Assembly (NCBI GenBank): GCA_000993615.1
Contig: LBWM01000002.1
Span: 1-64,000, forward strand
Reading direction: 5' to 3'
Origin: Candidatus Peregrinibacteria bacterium GW2011_GWF2_39_17
GTDB lineage: Bacteria; Patescibacteriota; Gracilibacteria; UBA1369; UBA12473
Length of the DNA stretch: 64,000 nt
A program made the position numbers and the translations under genes. This document shows positions 31,675-44,300 of the stretch, piece by piece (the first letter of the stretch is position 1; every line of letters begins with the position of its first letter). A model generated the notes under the pieces. That model was not told where the DNA came from and made no database searches. It saw only the letters and a program-made list of their open reading frames with translations.

Positions 31675-32277
31675 ATGGTTAAGACCCCTTCTCAACATCA
31701 CAAAAAAAGCTTCACTTTAATAGAGCTACTAATTGTCATCACGATCATTGGAATTTTAGCAGTGGCCCTAGTGCCTAGGATTATGGGAGGAGCACCTCGA
31801 GCCAGAGACGTCAAACGAAAAGCCGATTTGCAAAACATCATCACCGCTCTCTCGCTGTATTACTCGGACAATGGCAGCTATCCTATTGATACTGGCAACA
31901 ATATTCCTTCTGAAGGCTGTATCGGAGACGGCACCGCCTGGCTTGATGACGCTATTAAGCCTTATTTAGCAGGAGAAAAAATTCCAGCAGACCCCAATGG
32001 AGCGACCGCTATAACTTGTACTGGTTATTATTATTACCGTGCCTTACCAGCCACTGCCAGTTCTAGCACTGCTTCAGGCGTAATGCTAGTTGCGGACTTG
32101 GAAACCGATGCCACCTCTCCTCAGGATGGATACTACTGCACCAGTGGAAGTAATAACCTATCAGCTACGAACTGGGCAAATCTACCAGCCGCTCAGCAAG
32201 ATTTAGATTCCCTAGCCGCTTGCAGTGGCAGTTCCACGCCTACTAATAGCAATGCCTTTTACGTAACAACCCACTAA
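31675..32277 (+). CDS. Type IV pilin / GspG-like major pilin
   Basis: 200 aa. The prepilin leader [12 protein letters not shown] precedes [21 protein letters not shown], with Glu at +5. Position -1 is Ser in place of the usual Gly. After the helix comes [31 protein letters not shown], the GspG/CPR-type pilin pattern, then a domain rich in Ser, Thr, Ala and Gly with four or more Cys ([27 protein letters not shown]) that could form disulfides outside the cell. It is processed by a prepilin peptidase not encoded here. It is followed by its own terminator, so it is transcribed alone and presumably strongly. Confidence 0.85.
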   Translation: MVKTPSQHHKKSFTLIELLIVITIIGILAVALVPRIMGGAPRARDVKRKADLQNIITALSLYYSDNGSYPIDTGNNIPSEGCIGDGTAWLDDAIKPYLAGEKIPADPNGATAITCTGYYYYRALPATASSSTASGVMLVADLETDATSPQDGYYCTSGSNNLSATNWANLPAAQQDLDSLAACSGSSTPTNSNAFYVTTH

Positions 32278-32307
32278 ATTTAAGCCGTTCTTCCTAGGCT
32301 TATTTCG

Positions 32308-32336
32308 TTGTTTTTAAGAGCCAACATCCCTATAAT
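32308..32336 (+). promoter_or_regulatory. Promoter of the giant surface-protein operon, nested in a terminator
   Basis: TTGTTT (32308-32313), 17 bp, perfect TATAAT (32331-32336) inside the loop of the pilin terminator. Expected transcription start is near 32343, about 20 nt before the ATG at 32363. Confidence 0.5.
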
Positions 32337-32352
32337 AACGTTGGCTCTTTTT
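32318..32352 (+). terminator. Intrinsic terminator of the pilin gene
   Basis: GAGCCAAC (32318-32325) pairs with GTTGGCTC (32340-32347), followed by TTTTTG. The loop contains the TATAAT of the next gene's likely promoter. Confidence 0.8.
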
Positions 32353-32362
32353 GCGTCTAAAA

Positions 32363-35300
32363 ATGCACTTTCCCCTCCCTAAAAAACAACTTTTAACAAT
32401 CGTGATTCTTATTGGCCTTTTGGGAACCCAAATTCTGCCAATTAACATCACCAAAGGAGCCCCAAAAAAAGACCATCTAGGCTTAGTGGCAATTTTAGTT
32501 GATGAAAATTTATATACCAATTCCACCACCTTTGCAGGCCTGAGTGATCAATACAGTGGTCTACCCGCAACCACCCTTAAAGCTCGCGTTGATCGCTATG
32601 CAGAACAAATTCAGGAAACCCTCCCTCTCACCAAATCCTTAATTATTCGCACCCAATCAAACGAAAAACCGGAAAATATTAAAAACGCGCTCCAAAAATT
32701 ATACCTAGAAGGAGATGGCAGCGAAGATGCTTATACCCAACTCCAGGGCATAGTGCTAATTGGGAATATCCCGCTTCCAGTAGTAAACAAGAACGATAAT
32801 CGTTATATCAGCATGCTCCCCTATGTGGATTTTAAAGATCCGGTTTATCTTTTTAACCAAACTAACACCGATTTTGAACCCAGCCCCCAAGTCAATAATC
32901 CAGAGCCCGAAATTTGGCATGGGATAATTCGTCCTCCTTCCTCAGGCGAAGAAGGAAATCAATTACTGGCCGAATACTTTGATAAAAACACTCTCTATAG
33001 ACAAGGTTACTCCGAATTTACAGAATTTGAGCAAAAACTACTTTTCGCTGACACTATAGCCGAAAAAAAAGCTTTAACCGATACCGGTGTTGATGCTTAT
33101 CAACGCTTTCTCGATCACTGGGAAGAAAATTCCTATCATTGGTACACCAGTGATTTAGCTCGTGATTTATTCCTAGAAGTTAATGGTTCAATCGAAGGAG
33201 GAGATGGTAAAGATAATGATGGCGACAATTTAATTGATGAAGACCCGCTCAATAGCTATGACGATGATGGCGACGGCCTGATCGACGAAGATGACGGAAA
33301 TCAATACTACGGAGTTGACAATGATCGTGACTGCTGGGCACAAGACCCATCCACGCAAGACAGTAATAATGATGGCCGAGCTTGCTATTTTGGGGACAAT
33401 TTAGTGGATGAAGATGGTACGGATGACAATAATAACGATAACGATCTTTTATGGAATGAAGATCCGATTGGCGATCTTAATAACGATGGCTGCAGCGGAT
33501 TATGCAACACTGATGACGACGGGGATCAAGCTGACTGGGATGGAGACGGCTGGCCAAATGGCTGGGAAATTGAAGTATTAGACACCAAAATAACCAAACG
33601 CCGCAGTCCTTTCTGGCAAAAACCAAGTCGCCTACCCCAAAACGAACAAGACATTCTTAACAAAATGTACCTCGATGAAAAATACCCAACCTATGATCCC
33701 CTCTGCTATACCTCATCCAAAGAAGATCTCGAAGATCCGCCACTTCCCTCCTATTATTTTAATGGCACCTTTAAATTTCATCCCGAATTCAAAGATCAGA
33801 ATGGCAATCTATGCCAAGATCCACGTTGTAATAACAATATTAAAAATGACGATGACGAAGATGGACTTTGCGAAGAAGATACCAATGACGACAATGATAA
33901 AGACCAAGATGGATTAGTGGATGAAGATCGCTCCGGTGACAAAAATGATGGTGGTGATATTTTTGAAGGTTTACCAGATATTCAATCTAAAAAAATAATT
34001 GATAGTTTTTTCAAAAAATATCCCGAACTTTTTAAAAAATATCTAGCAGACAGTAATTTATGGACTGACTATACCGGACGCTACCAATCAAGTTATACCG
34101 ATGACAATGGTAATACCTTAAGTGACCGCGAAACTATCCAAGGCCTTATTGGAAAAAGAGATGCCTATGTCCAACTTTTCCTTAAAGCAATTAATGACCT
34201 TATCGAAGAATCAATAGATAAATTTGCTAATAAATTTGCCAATGATTTTCCTTTAATCGGGGAAATAGAAATTTCAGGCACCATTCACTATAAAGAAAAT
34301 GGCGAAACTAAAGAAGGAAAATTAGAAGAATTCACCTTTATAAATCATTCGGTCGAAAATGATTCCGGGCTAGGCAAAGACAAAATTTACCTTAACGGGA
34401 TTCCGTCTAACGAAATTACCAGTGTCGGCGAATGTTCAATTTACCGAGGATCCTTTGAGCAAGGAAGTGACGCCCAAATGGTCGAAGGATTACGCGTTTT
34501 TAATTATCAAACCGCTGGAGAATTTAATGAACAAGGAGCCGATTACGGTGGTTGTTACGGTGGTTTTTATGAAACCCCAGAATATTGTTTTCCAGAAGTA
34601 TCTCAAAATCCAATCCGCGACCAAGCCGGTACCAGGAAAGTAGAAGACCCCCTACTTTCCGTAGATTATCGTTCTTGTTATGATTTCAAAGAAAAAGAAG
34701 GCCTGCTGGGAGGCGGAGACAATGGCACTTCAAACGAAAAAGGTTATTGGTATTTTGCAGACAAATTTATTAAAGAATACGCTAATCTTAGCGAAAAACT
34801 CGATAAAGGCAAAAAGGACGAAAACGATGACCAAGATCAAGATGGTGATTATGATCAAGATGATTTTGACCTAGAAGTACAGAATATTATTAAAGATCTC
34901 AATGCTAAAGGAGCCTATGATGTACCGGTCAGGGACCCGGGGACGATTTATCTTTTTGGCAAAAAAGGCGATATTCACTACCTTACTTTTGGCGCGGTCC
35001 TAGAAGCTTTGGGTATTAATAAAAACAACCAAATCGAAATTGGTGAACTTTTTTCTGGCAACCAAGACAGTATCACCATCAAAGGATTTTCCTTTGATAA
35101 AGACATGGAGGTAACGCTCAATCTACAAAAAAATTACATCACTAAAAAATTAGGAAAATTAAGTGAAGATATCGCTGATGCCCTTCGCCTACCGAGTGTT
35201 TTAAAGCATGTAGAGCCAATTGACTCCACCATCAATGAACAATTAGAAGCTGGCTTCAGTGAGACATTACCTGTCGACCGACCAAGACATACCACTTTCC

Positions 35301-38300
35301 AAGACACTAAATTAAATTACCAACGGATTGACTATCCGGATGTTTATTCCGTAAATAGTTGGGATGAATTAGTAACCATGTTTAAAAATGAAGACGAACA
35401 TCTGCGCCAAACCATACCTGGAGCCACTAACTATCCTTCTTCCCTTACCGCTCTCCTTGGGACTGAAATTTTCCAGGAACAATTTTCTGATGCCCTACAA
35501 TGGAAAAACCTCAATATTGACCAAAAACACCAATGGGTTATAGAAAATTATCTCAATCCGGAAGCAATTACCTTTGTAGCCAAACCTGAAAATGGATATG
35601 AAAGCATGTATTTAGTTGCAAACGGCCAAGCTGATCGACTCAATATGAGTTTCAATGCTAATGCCGTTGAATCAGATCCGGACTTAGAATTCAATTATCC
35701 AGATGGAAATTACCCAGAAGAAGAATTAAAACCTGAATCATCCGCTTCAACCACCACCCCAGAAACTCCTACTCCTACTGAATCCAATTCCGCAGAACAA
35801 CCCTCCTGGTTCCCTTTTATGTGGATGAAAGATATTGTTAATTGGGCTAAAGCCCTCGGCACCACTGTCTCGTACAAAGCCGGGATAGCTGGACTTGATA
35901 CCTTAAACAAAGCCACTGATCAATTTAATACTCTTGGACTTTCCTTAAGTTGCGGCAGCGGGAATATTAACGTTTCCATTGAAGAACAAGATACGGATAA
36001 TGACGGAATTCCGGACTCCTCCGACTCAGATCCCAATTCCATTGATAACAATGAAAATAATATTCCGGACGGAGCAGATAAAACGACCAATTTATCCTTG
36101 GAGCCCCTTTTAGAACAAATCCTTTACGCCAACGGGGAAACCAGTGCCCTAATAAAAATCAAAGCTCTCGATGCAACTGGAAATTTTAATAATCAAGATA
36201 ATTTTACCCACGTAGATCTCACTATTATTCAAGGCGAAGATTACGTTAAAATTCTCAGCACAAATGGCGCAGAGTTAATCAACGGCGAAGCCACTCTTAA
36301 TGTGATAACCACCACTCTACCAGGAACTTTTATTTTGCAGGCTGTTAGCCAAAAAGAAGGTAACCCTATTTATTCCAACAATCTTAGTCTGGAAAGCAAA
36401 ACAAATCATCTAAAATTATCAACCTATTTAAAGCAAACATCTGGCCAAACCCAAAATTACACCACCGCAAGCCTCGAAGACGTTCTAATTAAAAATTCCG
36501 AGGATGAAAATGTGGCCGTGGTTCATGCCTCTAATGGTCAATTAGAAATCCTAAAACCAGATGCTTATCACGCTGATGCCCTTTTGCCAACTACCACACC
36601 ACTTGGAATTGGAATTTACGAAAATAAAACTAACCAACAATTAGCATTTTATTCCATTACTCCCGATAACCCAACGATCACCATCCAAAACCCCTCAACG
36701 CCCATAAGCGGCCTTGTGAATAATGTAAAAATACTTGATGCCAATCCAAATGACGATTGGATCCCCGATTTTTCTTCAAGCGAAGGTAGCAAAAATAATG
36801 TTGAACTTAAAATAAAAGATCAAAAAATTGGCCTTCTCGAACCAAATGGAAATATTTATTTTAAAGCCAACAGTGACCTAAAATTAGGATGGGGTAACTC
36901 CTATTCGGCAATTAATAATCCCCATTTACACCTCACCATCAGCAAAGGAGAAATTCGCTTATTTGACGTAATCATTGGGACAGAAAAAGAAAATCTAAAT
37001 ATTGAAACCACCCCTAATTTATCTTCGGCAAAAAATAAACCAAAAGAAACTTTCTTTTTCAATCAGCTTAAAAAAACCATCAATCACTTATTGATCGAAA
37101 AAATCCTGGCCGCAACTAATACTTTTGACACGGACAACGACCGATTAAGAGACCTTGAAGAATTAACAATTGGTACCGATCTCAATAATCCTGACACTGA
37201 CCAAGACACTTTTTTAGATGGTCACGAACTAGAAAACGGATATTCCCCCTTGTCGCCAAATCAACCCCTATTTACTGATCTTTCCAAAAATGACGAGTCC
37301 TTTCAAGACGTGCTTTCACTTTACCTTAACGGCATAATAAAAGGTTATTCAGACGGTTCTTTTCGTCCAAACCAATCAATTACCAGAGAAGAATTCACCA
37401 AGCTAAACCTCGGAGCAATTTGCCTTAATTGCACTAATTTTCCCATTTCACGCCAAACAGAAATTAATAATGTTTATTCTAAAAACCCCTTTCCGGATCA
37501 AGATATAAATCCAAACCTTAATTACTGTATCGCTTATAGCAAAAACGAAAACCTTATTTCCGGATACCAAAGCGAGCCATATGCATCCTACTATTTGCCC
37601 AAAAACGCCATTAGTCGAGCCGAAGCCACTAAAGTCCTTTTGGAAACCTCCGAAATTTCCACCCCGCTCACAACCGACTCCACCCTACCCTGGTACACTA
37701 ATTATATAATTTCAGCCCAAGGAAAAACTCTCTATCCCAAAAATCGCTTTAAAGAGTTAGACACTTATTCTTTAGCTCAATTTGACCCCTGGCTCAAACA
37801 AGAATTGAAAAATAATGGCTCCATTAAAACCTGGCTGGACTCCCCAATTACTAGAGGAGAATTTGCTATAATGGTGGGAAATTTAACTAAAATCCAAAAT
37901 TGCCAAAATCAAGATCAAGACGGTGATGGCTTAAACGACCAAACCGAAATCTACCAATATGAAACTGATCCTAAAGCTAAAGATACCGACCAGGGAGGAG
38001 TTGATGACTATACCGAAATTATCAAAAAACAAAACCCCGTTGATGATCCCATGGATGACAACACCAATCCAGGAGACCAAAAACCCTCAAATCCTGTACC
38101 GCCTTTAGTCGCGCCTGCTAATCTCCAAACCGATTCGGATAAAGATGGATTAAGTGACGCCGAAGAAGCCTTTTATAAAACCGATCCTTTTAACACTGAT
38201 TCTGACACAGGAGGAGTTAATGATTTTGAAGAAATTCTCAAAACCCTTGATCCTTTAAATCCAGCGGATGACAATTTAAGTACAAATAACCAACAATCTG

Positions 38301-41300
38301 GAGCCTATCTTCAAGGCCAATATTTAACCAGAGCCACTGCTTATCAAACAACTGAAAACATAAATAATTCCAGCGCGGAAACTATTTTTTACACCAAAGA
38401 AATACCAGCCGACGCCAATTCAAAACTTTTTCTAAAAGCCGAAATTCTCGACGAAACCAATAACATCGTGACTCAAGACAATAGTAGTATCATTGAATTT
38501 ATTGCCGTCGATCCTAATGCTCCTTATGCGGAAATCCTACGTAGTCAAGTGAAAACAACCGCTGGCATTGCCGAAACCGAAATCTTAGCAAATTCAATTT
38601 CTGGCTATTTTGCTGTTTCCGCTCAAATAAGCCCCATTCCCCTGCCTCCAGTTGACACTGAAGTGTATGTCTATCCTGGCCAACCAACCAGCCTAAAAAT
38701 CAACAGTGATTCCGCCTTTTTAAAAGCTGGCGGTCTCAATAAAACTAAATTAACCATCGCGCTTTATGATCAATACGGGAATTTGGCTAACTTTGAACCC
38801 CACCGCCTTACACTTACCACCGAAGGCCCAGGTAATTTAGATTCCAATTTAGACGAAGACCCCGAACAAATTGGAATTCAAATTACCGCTTATGAAGGAG
38901 TTATCTCTCTGGATCTTACTTCCGGAGAAAATGAAGGCACCGTTATTGTGCTAGCCAATATCGATAAAATCGAATCTAGTTTAAAAATAGGTGTTTATGA
39001 AAATATTCAAATCCAACTTTCTTTAACTAATGAATCCCTCATTGCTGACGAAACATCTCTTACCTCGATCACTGCCAAAGCCATTCTCGGAAACAACCAA
39101 GAACCATTAATTGGCTTTAACGGAGCAGTAACTTTTGGAATCACTGATCCCCTTTATGGGACACTATCAAGCCCCTTAACTGTCCCGATGCAAGATGGCC
39201 AAGCTAGCACTGAGTTTATAACCGGAGCACAAGCTGGGACAGCTTATCTTACAGCCAATATGCTCGGCTTTGACCCAGCCACCTTAGCCCTCACTCTTCT
39301 TCCCGCACAACCGTATTCTTTAAAAATATTTGCTGATTCAGACCAAATTACCACTGGTGATACCAAAAAAATAACAGTAAAAGTCTATGACCAAAACAAC
39401 AATTTCGTTTACACAGATTCTTCAACCAAAGTGGATTTGCGTACCACGGAATTAGGATCAAATTTTGGCAGTACCCTAAATTCGCATGAAACTATTACCG
39501 GGGGAAGCGCTACTTTTACTGTTAACTCTAAAGATTTAACAGGCCCAATCGACCTGGTCGCTTCATCCGAAGGTCTTATTTCTGGAACATTAACCCTCGA
39601 TAACACTCTGGAAATCAGCGGACAAGATCTTGGAAATCTAAATCCTCAAGTTCTTTTTGCTGCTTTACTGGGAGGACCTTTTGGAGAAGTAACGCAAAAA
39701 AATTACCTAGCTGGCTGGTTTACTTTTAAAGGAAAAACTGAATCCGTCTTAAGTTTACTCGGTAATCCTGATCCCCACCTCCGCTTAGCTGCCATTGAAT
39801 CTAGTGGGAAAATCAGCGTACTAGACTCAAATTCAGTTGAGCTAACCTTGCTTCCCGCCAATAGTAAACGTTTACCAACTCGCTTTGAACTTAAAGACGC
39901 GCAAACCAATCTAAGCCTGGCTCAAGGGATGATCATTCCTCAAAAATCAGATTTTTATATTCTAACCCCTAACCAGGATCTAACATCTACCATCCAAAAA
40001 GAAGGACTCTATCTTAAACCCTTGCTTGAAAACGGAAAATACACTTTCCAATCTATACGCAAAGACGTTAGCCTTTTAGAAAACGGCAATGAAATCATCA
40101 AATTCCAAGCTAACGGACAAGTGCAAATTTTAGACTCGAATTACAGTCTTCACCCTAATCAAGATTTACCTTATTTTTCTTTTGATGTAAAAAAAGGTGA
40201 TCTTGCCATTACAAAAGTAATTTGGAAACAAAATTTTACTGAAAATGTTACCCACCTGGACACTCATTTTAAGTGGGAAGATTGGGGTATCCTCGGCCCG
40301 GGCGTTTATTTTATGGGCGAAGCATCCAAGACCCATGATTTTGAAATAGCTTACAGTGGGAATTCCACTGCTAACCCAAACGGAATTTTTATTGTGGATA
40401 AAACGCAAAATTTAGCTTCAGGGCAAAAACCAGGGTTAGCTAAAAAATCCTTAGAATCTGCCCAAAACGAATCCGGCATTGGATTTGATGGAGATAATAA
40501 ATTTATGCTAGCATTAGCTGATGGCCTAAGCATTGGAGAAGCTAATCGCCTCTATCCATCAGATATTGGCGTGGTTTTAGGTGACCCAACCATTAGTTTA
40601 ACTACAATTAAAAAAAACCAAATATCTTCAACTGGTTTTAGTCGCGGAATCGGTCATTTAATTCTCTCCGGAGATGAAACAATTCAGGATCTCATTCCCA
40701 TTGATTATAATTCCGACAACCTTACGGATTTATTTGCTGCTTCGGAAAACGGACAAATTACCCTACTCGAAAACCAAGAGGCTTATCCCCGCTTTGAAAA
40801 CAAAGGAGAAATTCTAAATTTAAGCAATGGCCTTATAGATATGACTGAAGGGGATGTTAATAAAGACAAACAAACCGATCTTATTGTTGCCACCAAAGAT
40901 GCTTGCATCAAAGGTGAAACCTGCGTTTATCTTTATGAAAATCATCAGGGTAATTTCATTCGTCAAAATCTAAACCTTAATATCGAAGATTTAACCATCA
41001 AGCAACTCATCCTCAGTGATGTTAATAAAGACAAGTATCCTGACCTCTTAATCTCAGATTTAAACGGCTCCATTGTTCTTTTTTACAATGACCATGGCAC
41101 TTTTCTTACTTCTGGAGACCTAATTGGCAATGTGGGATTAAAAGCAGATCAGAATAAAAATCTCCTTAGTGAAATACTGATCAAATATCCCGGGATGCCA
41201 ACTGAAGACCCCTCTGACCCAAATGATGATGCTAATTATTATAATCTTTCCCTCCCTACTGAAAATGGTTATACCCAAACCGCTGACCAATTCTCAATAA

Positions 41301-44300
41301 TTGATCCGGGTTTCCCATCTTCCGGTTTTAATCCCAATTTTATCAATGACGAAATTATTCCTCTCACTGAATCAAATCAAGATTCCCTAATTTATGAATT
41401 AAGCCAACCAGAAATTAACGATTCTCAATCCTTTATTTATGCTGATCTTGCTACTCCTTTTGCAACTTCCACGAAAACAGTACAAGACCTAAATGAAGGG
41501 ACTTTAGAAAATAATGATGTTATTAAATATTCCCTCCAAATCACTAATTCCAATTCCCAAAAAATAAATGATATTTACTTGAGCGATGTTATCTCGGAAA
41601 AAATTAAACTCTCTCCTGATAGTTTTACCTGTGAAAGTGAAGGGGGAAATTGTTCTTCCCTATCATTAATTTCCTTGCCGCAAAATAATAGACCATTTCT
41701 CATCAAGGGCTTAAGCCTAGATACCAATGAATCAATAACAATTACCTATTCGGGAATAATTACCGGGACAAATTTACCTACTGTCCAACTTTTTGTTAGC
41801 CAAGACCTTAACTCCACTTTTCCCAAAGATGATTATCCGGATATTGCCGCCAGCCCCGTTGATAATCCTTCTGGCCAAATCATCTATTTCTACTCCAATG
41901 GGACTTATCAAGAAAACGACCTAACTAAAATAAATTACCTTAAAGAAACCTCAACCCCAACCACCCCACCAACAGTTGATCCTTTTAAAGATGTTTTGGG
42001 CATTGATCTAAACAAAGATTCGGATGAAGACGGCACCCCAGATTCGCTAGAAGGCAGCAAAAACGCCCCGCCGGATTTAGCCGATCAACTTTACGCGGAT
42101 CAAACTATTTCCGATGACGATCAAGATGGATTAGCCAATCTCTGGGATGATTATTTTGGCAAAGTCAACAACCCAAAAGACCTCATGGTTAATGTGGCCA
42201 AAGGTGCAGTCCTAGTCGATCAAGTTAGCCAAATGGTGGGAGACACCTTGGAAACTATTATGACTCAATTTTTATGTTCCGGCGGATGTGTGGCTTCTCC
42301 AATTAATTATGCTTTCTTGGTTCCTGGCCCAATTAATCAAAAAGGGATTCTCTTGCTTCCTATGGACATGGCCCATGTCCCAGTTTTTGGCGCACCGGTC
42401 CCTGGTATCCCGCCTATTTGGCCACCTTTCCCATTCCAGGGAACAACCGCAGTTAGAGTTTATGTTTCCCTAACTTTAACTTTGGGGACAACTATTTCTG
42501 TTTGCGCAGGTCCTTATTTAGCTGCTCAATGCTGGTCATTTGCCATTCCTCTTTTCCAAATGCTGGGCGTATGCGATGCCATTAACGGAGCCGTAAGTGA
42601 TGCCATGTCCAAAGCTTCATCCTTTATCGAAGTCGGAAAAAATAAAATCATGTCACTCCCACAAAAAATTGAACCTAGCCAAATCAACACCACTGGACGA
42701 ACCGAAAGTGGAGGCCTGGTTAATTACAACTTGGGTAATTATTTAGTAGCCGCAGATTCTGGCGGGAAGCAAAGAGTGGAAGGATTCCCTAAACCCTTTG
42801 CCGGTTGGCTTCGTAAACAAATCGAAGAGGTAGTTAATAAACTAACAGATTTACCGGATATTTATTTTTATTATCCCTCTCCTCAATCAATCGCCGGCGC
42901 TTTTCAACTAAAAAATCCGCCCGAAATTCAAGATGCCGACTTGCGCGGCTTGGAAAAAATATTAAGTACTTTAAATGAATTTCCTCTTATCCGAATCGAA
43001 ACCCAAAAAGTAGATTTGCGCTTCCCAGCCCTCAGTGCTGATGAAATTGAAAAATTAAAAAACGACGGGAGACAATGGCTGGATGACATGCAAAATCAAT
43101 GGGACGCTAAAAAAAATAACTGGAAAGATCCCCAATATAAAGAAGTTGTCGCTGAAATTAATCACCTTATGGATAATGTGGAACAAAATTTAGAAACCCT
43201 AGAAGATTATAAAGATTTTCCCAGGCAACTTTTAAAATGGCGCCAAGTAGAAGCTTTTTATATTAAACAAATAATTTGCTATCTCGATACCATCGTCAAT
43301 AATCTAGGTGGATGGGCTTTAAAAAACGAAAAAAGAATTGAACTCTGGAAAAAAGCTTTTTTAGAGGCTAAATCCAGCTTCAAAGATTGGCAGGCAATTT
43401 TTAGCTTAGCTCTAAATTATCAAGAATCTTGCGATCAATGTAAAACCGCTCGTTTCAGCCTTTTTGAATTACTCTCTAAACTTTTTGTCTTTATCCCCGA
43501 ACCACCGCTGATCACTATACCCAAATGGCCTGATATTGTCATTGATCTTTCTCAAATCCAAGCTGGCTTAACTATTATTTGGCCAGAATTAAATTTCGTA
43601 CCAGAACCTTTACAAATTCCATCCCTACCTAGGATTACCATTCCCTCAATCCCTACGGTTAATTTTTCCTTACCAACACTTCCCCTTCTCCCCACTCTAC
43701 CTAGCTTACCTGACTTACCGGTTTTACCAGCCATCCCGGTACCTGATCTACCTGACATCCCTCCACCTCCAACTATTCCTAAATTACCGCAAAGTATTAG
43801 TGCCACTCTTAATGTGGCCAAAGGCATTATGAAAATTTTATGCCTGATCCAATCAGGTATTATTCCGGTGCAGGAAACCATGCTCAAAACTCATATTGAG
43901 CAATTAACTCAACGTCCTCTTAACCCAATTCTTCCACTTGATCTCAGCGCCACTTTCCAAGGGACTCCACTTGGTATCAATTTTGTAGATCGCATTGAGG
44001 TTATTGCTTATCTAAATTTAGGCCTGAGCTTTGATGGGATTTTAAAAATTGTGGAAGCAGCGGCCAACAGCACCAACGACCTCATCACGAATCTTGTAAA
44101 TCTGACCAATCAAGAAGCACAGGATACCGGAAGTCTTCTCCATGATGCAGTTAACATCCCCTCTGAGTCCGCCAATGATGCGACCGATACTATTAATTCC
44201 GTAGATGTCAATCTTGACGCAGAACAATCCTGGAATTACCTCCCAAGCGAAAATCAAGACATTACCGAAGAAGCCCTCACTATGAAAAACCATCCTCTTG

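Noticed and set aside
33197..33950. DNA tandem repeats in the giant gene as a separate repeat element
   Set aside because: The GAT/GAC-rich repetition is explained by encoded DxDxDG calcium-binding motifs; spacing and codons vary.
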